Assembly: GCA_015501075.1 (NCBI GenBank)
Contig: JADNYJ010000170.1
Span: 17,143 to 81,142 of the forward strand
DNA from: Gymnopilus junonius
Taxonomy: Eukaryota; Basidiomycota; Agaricomycetes; Agaricales; Galerinaceae
Length of the DNA stretch: 64,000 nt
Reading direction: 5' to 3'
The translations under genes were made by a program, and so were the position numbers. The notes beneath the pieces were generated by a model, which saw only the letters and a program-made list of their open reading frames with translations, ran no database searches and was not told where the DNA came from. Shown here piece after piece: positions 23,992 through 35,283 of this stretch (the first letter of the stretch is position 1; each line of letters begins with the position of its first letter).

Positions 23992-26900
23992 ATGGAAGGT
24001 CCCTCAGTATCCAGGACACTCAAGCGAGCAGAACATTTGCGCAGCAGCAATGGCCAGATCATCAAGGAGCTCGCCGACAACCGCGGTCAGGAAGGGGCCA
24101 TGCCAACTTCACCTCCAAGCTCAAAAAAGAATGGTTTCGGGCTTGGAGCATCCCTCAGGCGCAAATTTCGCAGTCTTAGGACGCGCTCCACGGGCGTTCG
24201 TCGTTCAAAGTCTCTGAATAGTCGCAGGCGAGGGAGGGCGGACGCGGAAGGAACAGAGAGACTCCGCTGGAGTGGTCACTCAAAGTCATTAACAGATGTA
24301 TCGACATCGGGAAAAGGTTTTGAAGGTTTTCCACCATCGCTTGCGGCACGAAGGAAGAGAATTTCAGCTTTTTCGGATAGTCAAAGCCAAGTGCACACTC
24401 CGAACGACCGGATCCTCGACCCGCAGTCCACTACTTCGCCCGATCCAGTGGTCGATTCTTCATCTGCAGCTGGAGATGTAATTGTGCCTCAGCTGCTCCA
24501 GCAAGGCACGCCCATGACAAAGGTCTCTCTGAAGAAGCAAAAGAAGCTCGTCTTTCGTTTGGACGCGGACCTTGGACACATCGAATGGGAGTCCAAGCAG
24601 CGCAAAATCAGTACGTATCCTTGGTTATGCTGGAAATTTTATGATGCCAATTATGCAACGTAGTCCCAATTGAAAACATCAAGGAGATTCGCTCTGGGGA
24701 CGATGCTAGATATTACCGTGAACAGTTCCAACTCTCGTCTTTGTACCAAGAACGCTGGCTCACAATCGTTTATATACTCGATGGCGCATACAAGAGTTTG
24801 CACCTCGTTGCAGCTACGAAGGATGTCTCTAGGATGTGGGATCGAACCCTTCGCGATCTACACTCTATACGCCTTGAGCTCATGCGCGGGTTGGGGAACG
24901 TGGAGATGCGACAAGCGTTATGGGAGAAACAACATTGGAGGAATGCGAACGAGGATAATGACCACAGGCTTACCTTCGATGAAGTAGAGAAGCTTTGCAG
25001 ACGTCTCAACATCAACTCGGATTATGAGGATTTACTGAGGTTGTTCAACGTATGTAAATTTTACTGCGGGTTCCGCCTTCGAGACTGACATCCGACATCA
25101 TCTTAGCAAGCCGACACGCGGAAACGCCAATTTCTAGATTTTGACGATTTTCGCCGATTTGTGAAACTGCTGAAAGCACGCCCGGAGATCGATAGGTTGT
25201 ACAAAAAGTTGAGATCGAGGAATGATGGTCACCTTGATTTTGGCGTGTTCGAGAAATTTATGAGAGAAAAGCAAGTGGTAAGGATCCATTCGACCGCAAT
25301 CATTTTCTCTATTTTCAATTTAATATTTTTTCTCCTAGTCAACGCTGTCTTCCATAGAACTTCAGAGAGTTTTTGAGAAGTATTCAAGCTGGAATACGTC
25401 ACCCACCGACTTGGGCAATCCTGCTCATGCGTCCACGGCACCTGTCATGACTCTCGAAGGTTTCACCTCTTTCCTTCTCTCGCAGGACAACTCGGTCCTC
25501 GCTGACCAACACAGAGACGCTTGGCAGGACATGACACGTCCCTTGTCAGAATATTTTGTATCCTCATCACACAATACATACCTCGTCGGGCATCAACTTG
25601 TGGGCGTCAGCACCATTGAGGGATATATCAGGGCGCTGCTACATGGATGTCGTAGTGTTGAAGGTACTGATTTCTTCATTCCCCTTCTCCTGGAAAATAC
25701 GAGCTAATCTGGCACCCTCTCACCTTTCCCAGTGGACGTATTCGATGGCGAGCAAGAGCCTATGATTTTTCACGGTAAAACATTAACCTCCAAAGTTTCC
25801 TTACGAGAAGTCTGCCAGACGATTTCCAAGTACGGTTTCGTTGCATCACCTTATCCCATTATTATCTCCGCTGAGGTACACTGTGGGCTGGCTGGCCAAG
25901 ATATGATAGCTGAAATCATGATCGAAGAGTTTGGCGATAGCCTGGTACGCGCTCCTGCGGATTCTGAGGGTGTCATCAACGGTTCGGGCATGAGTTCTGG
26001 TCTTGGTCAGAAGATTGACAATTTGCCAAGTCCAGAGGATCTCAAGGGAAAGATTCTTTTGAAAACGAAGAATCTAAACTTAATGAAGACAGAGTCGGCC
26101 TTGGATAGTGACAGGGAGGAAGGGGTTTCTTCAGATGTGGTATTTTCAGATTCCACTGATGCGGAAGCCTTTTGGGAGGGGAAGGACAGTCCTACGCGCC
26201 GCCTTCTTTCCAGTGAAGTCGAAGAGGATAAGAGGGGTAGGAGGCGGCCATCTGATTCCCTTGTGAGAGGTTGGTAACGGTCCCATAGCTGTAAGATTCA
26301 AGCTCACATTTTCTCAACGCCAGATAAATTGACAAGGGCACGAACTACGCTCTTGAAGCACGTCAAGCAGATGTCAAAGAGCGCGTCAATGCCTACCCCA
26401 GAATCTGTTCTTGCAAGTCCACGATCAGTTCAAGGTCACTTTCCATGTCGCCTAGGCAGGCGTGACGCCGCTAGGTCGGCTCCGGGGTCATCTGGGACGA
26501 CACTTCCCGCCCTTCATCACCGACCATCACTTTTTTGAAACCGCCCAAGTCAGCTCCGTCCCGTTCCTTATCCAGAAGGCGCGCCTCGGACGTTGGTGGG
26601 GATCGCCCTCACGCTAAACCAAAAATGTCTTTCGCGCTTGTTGCCCTGCTCGTTTATACTGTCGGGGTCAAGTTCCGTGGCATCAACAAAAAGGAGGAAT
26701 ATGCCCCTGAGCACATGTTTTCTCTTTCAGAGAATACGGCGCATAAGCAGTTGAGGGTCGGAATGTGGGATTTGATAAAGCATACCAAGGCGCATTTGGT
26801 GAGAACGTATCCGAAGGGCACAAGGGTTAGTTCGACAAATTATGAACCTCATCGATTTTGGGCCGCTGGGATGCAGTTAGTGGCTATTAATTGGCAGACA

Positions 26901-27694
26901 TCTGGTTTGTATGCTTTCCTTGTTTTAAGCCGTGATGATGCTTACCTTTTGACATCTTTTTGCCATCTAGACCTTGGATATATGATCAACCACGCGATGT
27001 TCCAACGGAACGGAAGGTCTGGGTATGTCCTCAAGCCAAACGCGCTTAGGCTTGCGCAGAAGGAGCATCTGGCGAAAAGGACGACGCATAGCTTTGATGT
27101 AACTATAATATCGGCCCAGCAGCTTCCCCGTCCAAAGGGCGCTTCTGGACGTGACGTGCCCGAGAAAACGGTCGTGGATCCTTTTGTCGAGGTGACGCTG
27201 TATTTACCCGATTGGCCTCTGTTCGATGGGAAGATGAAAGATAAGGGCAAGGCGAAAGCTTATAGCTCCGACGGGGGACATCTTTCCCCTCGTGCTGCCT
27301 ATCCTGGATAACTAGCGGCTCTGCTTCAGTGCCCAGCCGGGCTTTGTCGTCACGGACATTGGTGGTGAGGAAGAACGGGTGGAATCCTGTTTGGGAAGAG
27401 AAGTTAACGATACTATTTGATTGTGTGGGTGACATGATGGATTTGATCTTTGTGAGGTTTGTTGTGAAGCAGGACGATAAAGGTGCCGATGAGCCTCTTG
27501 CGATGTATTGCGCGCCTTTGGGGAGTTTGCAACATGGTAGGTATTTATTTTCTCTCTTTCGCTCCTTTCCTGCAGTTGTATGCTGACGCCGAATTTAAGG
27601 ATATCGGCACTTGCCTCTGCATGATTCCCAGCTATCACAGTACCTATTTTCGACGCTTTTCGTGAAGATCAATGTAACAAATCTACCTTGTTAA
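23992..27694 (+). CDS. phosphoinositide-specific phospholipase C, delta type (copy 2; two frame breaks)
   Basis: Eight exons: 23992-24610, 24664-25049, 25107-25277, 25339-25663, 25733-26269, 26324-26904, 26971-27536, 27600-27694. Order of domains: a basic Ser/Arg-rich N-terminus (about residues 1-130), PH-like domain ([11 protein letters not shown] to [10 protein letters not shown]), EF-hand region ([24 protein letters not shown]), X box with [29 protein letters not shown] and SAEVHC, acidic linker, Y box (SLLVYT-like [29 protein letters not shown]) and C2 domain ending YRHLPLHD...NVTNLPC. All catalytic residues are present. The frame is lost by one base near 26533 (a T6 run) and again near 27310 (C2 loop). 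It is the paralog of the gene at 5294-8577, with closely similar X, Y and C2 boxes but a different linker and N-terminus. Confidence 0.85.
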
Positions 27695-27927
27695 TTCAGT
27701 TTAGAAGTCAAGCGTTAGGCGAATGTTCCCCTCGTCCAGGGCCGCAAGGGTTTATGTATTAATATTTCCAAGATTCTCATTGCTTACAATATAATAGTCC
27801 TCGATGGTCTCTACCCCTGCTGGCAACCATCTTCATCTGATGGGAAAGACCTCCATCCGAATGAAATACCTCGTCATTGGACATAAAACTAATCATTTAG
27901 ACAAGGCTGAAATGAAGTCGGGCCTGT

Positions 27928-28765
27928 TTATACCAAGTTGCGTACATTGAATGTCCATTGTTGCATTAAATCTGATGGATTCAAAGGTTGCAAGGTGATC
28001 TGAGGAATTATACAGGCCTTTAATATAGCATTTGAGAATCGGAGAAAATATTTCTTGCCTGTGTTGCAAAAGCTGTCGTCTGCAGACTCCATGCCAGATT
28101 ACGACCCCCAGAGAGTGTGACTCTAATGATAGTGATAGTGATAGATTTATATAATATGGCACTGTTATACTGGATGTAAGGAAAGATTCCAGGAACAGGC
28201 TTACATGGTGCCTTCGGAGCCTTGTTGGAAAGACCAGTCGGAGTTTCCGATTAAGACAAACGGAGCAACTGGGACCGTTGTATTACATAGGAAGATCCCT
28301 GCACTGGGTGATCCTCCACTGCTTGCATCTGTCACTACAAATTGTCCCGTCATTTCGTGGCGAATCATGATCATCGTTGGATCAATAGTGAACTACGACT
28401 ATTGGTATGTAGTGTGTTAAGCTTCGGTAACGTCAGAAATAATTTCAAACTCACTGACAATTTCATTCGAGATAACCAGATTGTCTACGCTTTGTGGCCG
28501 CGCAATATGAGAAACACCAGTTATCACAGAGTACATTATAGCATGGACGGCTGAAGGAGTAGACGTACTCCAATTGCCGTGACAGTATATCCCTCTGAAA
28601 ATCTTGGAACTGGACTACACCTTGTCCAGAGCCACTGAACACCCTTCGGTCAGGGAAGTCGACATTGTGGAGGAAGAATGAACCAGGACTGAGCGCTGCC
28701 GCAAAAGAAAATAAGAGAGGAAATCCTGTTGTTAGTCGGACTATCGTAAACATCAACTGAACCAT
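27928..28765 (-). CDS. small secreted protein, beta-trefoil-like, tandem copy 1
   Basis: Minus-strand gene of four exons from an ATG at 28765 to a TAA at 27928. The N-terminus is hydrophobic and ends FSFAAALSPG, probably a signal peptide. Next is a strand-rich part with HNVDFPDRRVFSGSGQG, a middle exon FTIDPTMIMIRHEMTGQFVV...GNSDWSFQQGS, an exon VTLSGGRNLAWSLQTTAF, and a last exon ITLQPLNPSDLMQQWTF...LV. The repeated Q-x-W and D-W-S-F turns suggest a beta-trefoil (ricin-B-like) fold. That is inference from pattern only. One base is missing near 28605 in exon 1 (a T run), as judged by comparison with the neighbouring paralog. It lies tail to tail with the phospholipase gene. Confidence 0.65.
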
Positions 28766-29171
28766 GAGCGGTAAGGTATACTCTGGTGGAAAACAAGCTG
28801 TTGAAGCATTACTCTGTGGGATAGAGGCTTATATTCCATGTAGAGCTAATTATATTCATGGGTCAAACGAGCGCTGGCACTTAGACACCTGTGGGCGAGT
28901 TCGAATCTTCCAGAATTGCGCCCATTCAATCATGGGCACATGGACAAAGAAAATAGTGCTTCGGGTTCTCACATGTCCGTTTAAGTACCTTCAAATCGAC
29001 TCGAGTCACATACCTTCCTGTAAGAACTTTCAAAACCTTATCAAGTCTAATGCGCAGTAATCAACACCCAGCTCTAATATCTTCCGGAAATAAGGGATGA
29101 AAGAATGTCGCAAGAAAAGAATTGGCTGATATTATACGCTCCCGCTTGGGCCAAACTTTCTCTTGATCATT
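28766..29171. other. spacer between tandem secreted paralogs
   Basis: About 400 bases with no gene. It serves as the promoter side of copy 1 and the 3' side of copy 2. Confidence 0.4.
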
Positions 29172-29945
29172 CTAGACCAGATTGTGTGCAATAAACGTCC
29201 ACTGTTGTCTTAGGTCAGAAGGATTCAAAGGCTGTAAGGTAATCTGAGCATAATATGATAAGGATTCATCTAACGGGACATTCACACATGGAAGAACTTA
29301 CCTGCGTTCCAAAGCCTGTTGTCTGGAGACTCCAGGCGAGGTTACGACCGCCTGAGAGGGAAATTCTGATGGAATTGTAAAATATTGATCAAGTAAATAA
29401 AGATCCAGGAATTGAGGCATAAAAAGCGCACATGGTACCATGTGAGCCTTGCTGGAAAGACCAATCCGAATTGCCGATAGGAATGAATGGAGGGACTGGG
29501 AATGTGGTGTTGCATAGGATAACTCCAACTCCTGCGCTTCCACTATCACTTGCATCCACGACTGCGAATTGCTGAGTCTCCTCGTTGAACATGGTGGTCA
29601 TCGTGGAATCGATTGTGAACTAGTTACATCCCTTTTAAAATAAGTACTACAGAACAAAATAAGGGATGTGCTGACGATATGGTTTGAGAGAACAGTGTCA
29701 GAGATACTTTGTGGCTGCGTAGAATCCGTTAACTGTCCCGCTTACTATACCATCCTAAACATGCAGACGTACCCCAAATGCAGTAACAGGGAAACCCTCT
29801 TGGGCCAGAACTACGCCTTTCGAAGAGCCAGTAAGAACTCTTCTATCAGCGAAGTTTACATTGTGGATGAAATATGTGCCAGGGCTGAGAGCCCGAGCAA
29901 GGGAACAAAGAATCGTCAGAGGATTTTGAATGACAATTGAACCAT
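29172..29945 (-). CDS. small secreted protein, beta-trefoil-like, tandem copy 2
   Basis: Paralog of the gene at 27928-28765 with the same four-exon layout, from an ATG at 29945 to a TAG at 29172. Shared blocks are ALSPGTYFIHNVNFADRRV, the middle exon FTIDSTMTTMFNEETQQFAV with GNSDWSFQQGSHGTM, SGGRNLAWSLQTTGFGTQ, and QPLNPSDLRQQWTFIAHNLV at the end. One base is missing near 29912, just after the signal-peptide start; extending a C by one restores it. The two copies lie head to tail about 400 bases apart and differ at many positions, so this is an older tandem duplication. Secreted lectin-like role inferred, not shown. Confidence 0.65.
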
Positions 29946-30407
29946 GAGCGACAGAGGAAATTTTCCGGACAAGGGTACCAATTAAAGCCTATAGTCGAAG
30001 CGGTTTATATGCGGGAACCTTAAGGAATTCGAATCCATTATTAGCCCTCAATATTTTGCTTATTGGAAGGACCAAGGTTCAGTTCACGCGTCGTCAATGT
30101 GAAGGACATGACACTTGGACATTCTGTGGGTGAAAACTCGAGATTAACTTGAAGGTCGTCAGTCCTAGACTCACTAAATTTGGCTACTGTCTTCCATAGC
30201 CATGGGTTAGCAGCTTTATATCTCGGTTCTTGTGTTTTGGTGCAAGATTTGCCTTCATGAGCGCTGTGGGCAAGCTGTGGGTATTTTAAGTCAGATTCGG
30301 ACTCCGCATCCGGATTCACCGACCCGGAAATTCGCTTTCGAGTCACGCCCACAACAACTGGCACACTTCAAACTCATTCATAATTACCTTCTGCTTATCT
30401 CCATACT
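29946..30407. other. divergent promoter region
   Basis: This stretch lies between the minus-strand secreted protein and the plus-strand metallophosphoesterase. No exon-like structure is convincing. It holds both promoters. Confidence 0.4.
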
Positions 30408-31695
30408 ATGTCAGGAACCACTGTCGGATATGGAGACGTTGTATTGAAATCTCCTCGAGAAATTGTATATCTTGATTATTCTCCTTCGGCGTTGCCTCCC
30501 AAGCCATCGGAAGAGTGGACACGATTTGTCTGCGTGAGCGACACGCATTCTCACAGCTTTGACGTGCCAGACGGAGATGTGCTCTTACATAGCGGGGATT
30601 TGACGAATATGGGCCTTGTTTCTGACTTTGAGAAGACAGTGGATTGGTTATGCGGGCTGCCGCATAAGGAGAAGATGTGAGTACGTCACAATGGCTTGTC
30701 TATCTCAGCGTAATCCTCATTGCAGGTTATTTAAACCGATATAGTATCATCGCTGGAAATCATGACTTGACCTTGCACGCAGACTGGTATGACAAGGAGT
30801 ATGATCGGTGGCACGAGGAGAAACAGGTCCGTCGAAAACCCGCATTAATTATCATCATCTGAATTGTGGTTGAAATTCAACCGACATGTCCTGACGAATG
30901 TTATTCTAGGATTTGGGTGTTATCATGCAACTACTTAAAGGCAACCGAGCGAAGGAAGCTGGCATAGTCTACCTCGAGAGCGAAAGGTATGAGTTTAGAG
31001 TGAAAGAAAACGGAAAGCTATGGAGCGTATATGGCTCTCCTGTGCGTTTGTTTATGCATACCCCATTCCTTGATAGATCTAATATTCGAAATTTTTAATT
31101 TAGTGGTCTCCAGAATTTTTCAACTGGGCTTTCAATTACGAACGCCATACCGGCCAAGGTTTATGCTTTCTGAACATCTTTAATCTTGGCAGTTGTGCTA
31201 AGCTATCGCTCTTTTTGTCCTTCAGATCTGGTAGCGACGTTCCCAAAAGTAGACATCCTGTAAGTAAGATGCCACTGTATGGACGATAACAACAGATGTT
31301 ACTCATATACGTCTTCAAGATTAACTCATGGCCCAGCTTATCAAATCCTTGACCGAGTCGAGCAAGGTGAAGAAGTAGGATGTGAGGCGCTTCGTGCTCG
31401 CCTACGAGAGTTGCGACCTCGGATACACCTTGCTGGGCACATCCATGAGGCACATGGGTCATACATCCATACCTGGGACCCTTCATCTAATTTCGAGCCT
31501 CCAGTTGTACAAAATGATGATCCGGCCGTGACCACGGGCCATGTTATTCAAGAAACCAATGAGGATGTAGAGCGGACTGTTTTCGTCAATGCGGCAAATT
31601 GGCCGATGGGAAGTAGGACGGTGCGCGGTGGAGTTAGAGTCAAGATATTTGGTGGGCCTGGCTTTCAGGCCGTCGTTGTGGACCTCAAAGACTGA
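30408..31695 (+). CDS. calcineurin-like metallophosphoesterase
   Basis: About six exons from the ATG at 30408 to the TGA ending at 31695. Signature motifs of the metallophosphoesterase superfamily occur in order: SDTHSH (D-x-H), LLHSGDLT (GD), IIAGNHDLTL (GNHD), LLTHGPA (H) and HLAGHIHEAHGS (GHxH). Together these give the two-metal site. Spacing and sequence resemble the MPPED1/UPF0046 group, soluble phosphodiesterases of uncertain substrate. No signal peptide. Splice phases were checked through the GNHD exon and the LTHGP exon and are consistent, with no frame break. The last exon carries a conserved VNAANWP motif before a beta-rich end. Confidence 0.9.
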
Positions 31696-32476
31696 GGTCT
31701 GTTTCGGCGGAGACAAACTCTCTCGAAGTACGGTAAGTGTGCGCCCCTTCCTCTCAACGGCTGAGCGCTGAATACTTACCTTATGCAGAGCGATAGATGT
31801 GTGTTTTTTTTGAATATTACTCTGTTGGCAAATTCATTTATTGTGAGTGAATTGATCATAACTTCTCTTTTTTATTACTTATGTGTTTTCTCATTTTCGC
31901 AAACTCCAGTTGAACGCTGCTATGTAACTCCGATTTCTGAACTTGCTTGTCTATCCTGTACCATTCAAATTCAATCCTTCCTACATGAGCTGCAATTTGA
32001 GAGATTTATCCGCGTTGCTCAATGTCCAAGGCCCAACTGATTGGCCATAGACTTTAACACGCGCAAACGGTCAAGCAGTTGGACTTGGGAATTCCTTCCG
32101 CGGTGTTTAGTTGTTATCCGAGTTGCCGATGGACACTGTTTATTTTGGGCTCTGTACTCACTCATTGTGTCTGCCGTCATTTGAAGAATCCCTCTACATA
32201 CTTTCTCTTCGCAGAAGTCACCATGCGCTTTGGCTTTTCTATGGAACGGTGGGAAACTAATTATTGACTTGGAGCTAGCTACTTATGATCTTCCTACCCT
32301 CTTAGCGGGCTTTTCTAGTGAAGCACGCGTGATTGAAGCGTGTGACAATGAAGGTATTTTTAGATTAGCCACCCCCCTATGTTTTATTGACGGGGCATAT
32401 AATTCTCATTTCTCACTCTTACGCTCTTCTTTCCGTCCTACTACCGTCTTGGAGGCTTATACCCTTACTTAACGAT
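31696..32476. other. intergenic, no gene recognised
   Basis: AT-rich, with short frames only. It is the promoter region of the esterase gene to the right. Confidence 0.4.
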
Positions 32477-33750
32477 ATGGCCTCTGGCTCTGGACAAGTT
32501 CTTCCGAGAAACAGACTCTCGGCCTCTGAGAAAGTCGGTCTCGTTCTCAACTTATTGCCAATCCGTAAGTCCCCTATCCACTTATTGAACTTCCTTAACT
32601 GAAGCAATGCTCCGATTGATCTTCCAGCTATTGTCGTTTCATGGACACTATTAAAATCTGTGTTCTCTAATTCTGCCAGATCCAAAGGCTGGAGACGAGT
32701 CGCCTTTAACCAATTTTGTTTTTGGGTATTCAGTCGTCTCAACCGCCGACAAGTACGAGTCGTATTTGGAGAAACTTTGGACACGTACAATGGTTTTATG
32801 AAATCTATCAAAATGGAACCATTGGTGGAGGAACTTGATGGTAGTGGGAGGTTGTTGTGGGTCGGGCCGAAGAGGACTGAACACGTTGCTCTCTACTTCC
32901 ACGGTTCGATTTTTGTCATCATTTGCCATGTCCATTGTCTAAAAGCCATCGAATACTCCTTTAATAGGGGGTGGATTCCTTTTTGGGGGTCTTGACGCTG
33001 TACCAAAGTTATGGATTCATATGCAAGATAACCTTAAACAAAGGGGGAAACCTTTAGGTGTTGCGTTGTTGAACTACAGTAAGTACCACGAAGGTTGTGT
33101 CAAATTGGTATTTAACATAAATTACAGCCCTGGTCCCGGACGCGACCTTCCCCACGACACTTAAAGAGTCCGTCATCGCTATTCAGCACCTTATTGACTC
33201 CGGGATTAAGCCAGAAAATATCATCATTGCGGGTGATTCAGCTGGCGGTGCTATGGTGCACGGACTCTTATCCCATATGCTTCATCCTCTGGACGGCATT
33301 CCCGAATTGAAGCTCTCAGCTCCTCTCGCAGGTGCTTACCTCATGTCTCCTTGGGTCATAATGAGGGACGGCAAAATTCTTCATGATAACGTCAATCGTG
33401 GAGATATACTGGACCCACCTACAGTCGTGTACTGGGGAGCCAAGGTTCTCAAGGACGTCCCTGCGGAAGCGATACCGTACCTAGAGGGAACCAGAGCGCC
33501 GTCGAATTGGTTTGAAGGCATTGATAAGGTCGTGAAGCATATTCTGATTAGTGCTGGTGAGGAAGAGGTCTTGAGGGACTCGATTGTTAGTTACGCAAAG
33601 ACGGTCGAAAAGTTCCATCCTGATGCCGCCTTTTACATGGATGAAGGATGCATTCATGTCGAGCCTTTCATCTTCTTCGCAGTGGGTCAACCAGACCGGG
33701 CGAAATTGATTCCCTTCATCTTGGAATGGCTAGACAAGACTTTTCTTTAG
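32477..33750 (+). CDS. alpha/beta hydrolase, hormone-sensitive-lipase type esterase
   Basis: Four or five exons from the ATG at 32477 to the TAG ending at 33750. The N-terminal part is helical with hydrophobic stretches (GLVLNLLPIP, SWTLLKSVF), which may associate with membranes. The catalytic domain has the oxyanion motif YFHGGGFLFG, the nucleophile elbow GDSAGGA, and a C-terminal region with HILISAGEEEVLRDS (acid region) and the HVEPF histidine. This is the HSL/acetyl-hydrolase family common in Agaricomycetes. Substrate is unknown; short-chain or lipid esters are likely. The splice that joins HG to GGFLFG at about 32905/32967 keeps the frame. No breaks seen. Confidence 0.88.
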
Positions 33751-33851
33751 GTCGGAATACATATGATTGAGGTATTGACGAAGATGCATAATCCGGTAAC
33801 CACTAGCATATACCCTTTCGTATAAACAGAATTTCATATGCTTACTCTTTT

Positions 33852-35100
33852 TTAAACCATGTCCATGTGTCGATTCTGCAGCTCTAGTGATTCGACATTA
33901 ACGTACACTTCGGTTTGTGGGGAGGTTGGACCAATAGCGCTGCCTTGAGAAATTCCATATATTAAGCACAAAAGGAAATCTGCTTTTCGAAACCAACCTA
34001 CTGGTTTGACAGGTGATGGGACCGCTTTGAAACCAGGCTCTGTTGAGGCGGTGCTGTTGAAGGAATTCTTTGGCCCATTGCTGTCTCGCATGTCGTCTCT
34101 GGATGACCCCATCCAAACACCGCGAGAGTTAAAGGTGCTCATCAACGAATTGGAGTACAGCTTGCAAAGCGGGAAGTTGAAAATGAGATGCCTTGTCTTA
34201 TTTATTAGATTTTGTTGAAAGTTTGTAGATCCATGATAGGACGTACAAGCCAGTAGGCTGTATTCCATCTTTGTTAGGATAGGCTGAACGTTGAGTGAAT
34301 AATTTGGATGCACATTGAAAACGTAGATGAATAAGTCTATTGTGGCTACGACCGCTGTGATTAGTCCTGTTTGGACCGTCCTTGAAGCCAGGGTTAGCGC
34401 ATGCTTGGGGCAGTCACAGATCTTAAATGTACTTCTGATGGTACAATCAATGAGCATGTCCATTTGGTGAAAACCCGCTCTCTGTTTAGACTGCACCAAT
34501 AGCAAGTGAAATAGGTCCTAGGTCGAGTGGGCATTGCTAAGACTTACTATAAAGTCGAGTCAAGGACAGTAGGGAAATATTAAATTTGAGGCCCACTTAC
34601 AAGTAAGTGACAAGGCTCAGTGTAATGAGAATATCACCAATGACTTCGGCGGATAGCCAAACGACAATGGGTACCTACACCTGTTCAACAAAAGAATTGT
34701 AGAGAATTTCATCTCGAGCTTACCCTGACTTTGGCTAACAACACAAATATGGGTGCGTCAGCGATTTTCACGGCAGTTACCATAGCGGAAACTGTAATCT
34801 TTCTTTTTCTTCAGCATGATGATTGGAAGGTAATAGAATGCGGAGCCTGACCTCCTCAAAAACGATGAGAAGAGAAAGGAATCTCCTCTTGGTCAAGGCA
34901 TATATTCTCCATGCGAAGAATAACTGAGTTGAGGTAACAATGATACCCTTTGTAAATTGCATCAGGGCCTTTCTGCATAAAGGCGAGTAATCATACCATC
35001 AAAGCCAGATCTATATTAGACCGATGTCATGCATTGACTTGACTTTCGAGGATAAATGAATTACTTACCTGTGTCGAAGACTAGAACCAATCATTTAATT
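33852..35100 (-). pseudogene. DUF6534 membrane protein, 5'-truncated copy
   Basis: Minus-strand exons encode the C-terminal half of a seven-helix DUF6534-type protein. They include TSTQLFFAWRIYALTKRR near 34930-34880, TGLITAVVATIDLFIYVFN near 34370-34310 and the family signature KLYSNSLMSTFNSRG near 34160-34120, then a polar tail ending in a TAA at 33852. Upstream of about 35100 the sequence loses similarity to the related plus-strand copy, and no start exon is found before the X block begins at 35248. Members are membrane proteins of unknown function, abundant in mushrooms. The copy is an inverted partner of the relic at 46665-48187. Confidence 0.7.
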
Positions 35101-35283
35101 TAATACGGAATCGCTGGCGAAGATTTGGAGACTCACTCCGTGTAATCCTAGAGGTTCCTAGTTGCAGTCGGCATGTAATTGGTGCGGATACATCGCCGCG
35201 GGGACGTGTCTTATGTTCTGTGACATGCGCTATTTTCACAAACATGAAAGCTGCTAAAGCTGAGGGTGTTGACAGAGTTGACT

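Noticed and set aside
29668..29940. Plus-strand 90-codon gene
   Set aside because: It is antisense to exon 1 of the secreted paralog, whose frame is supported by its neighbour.
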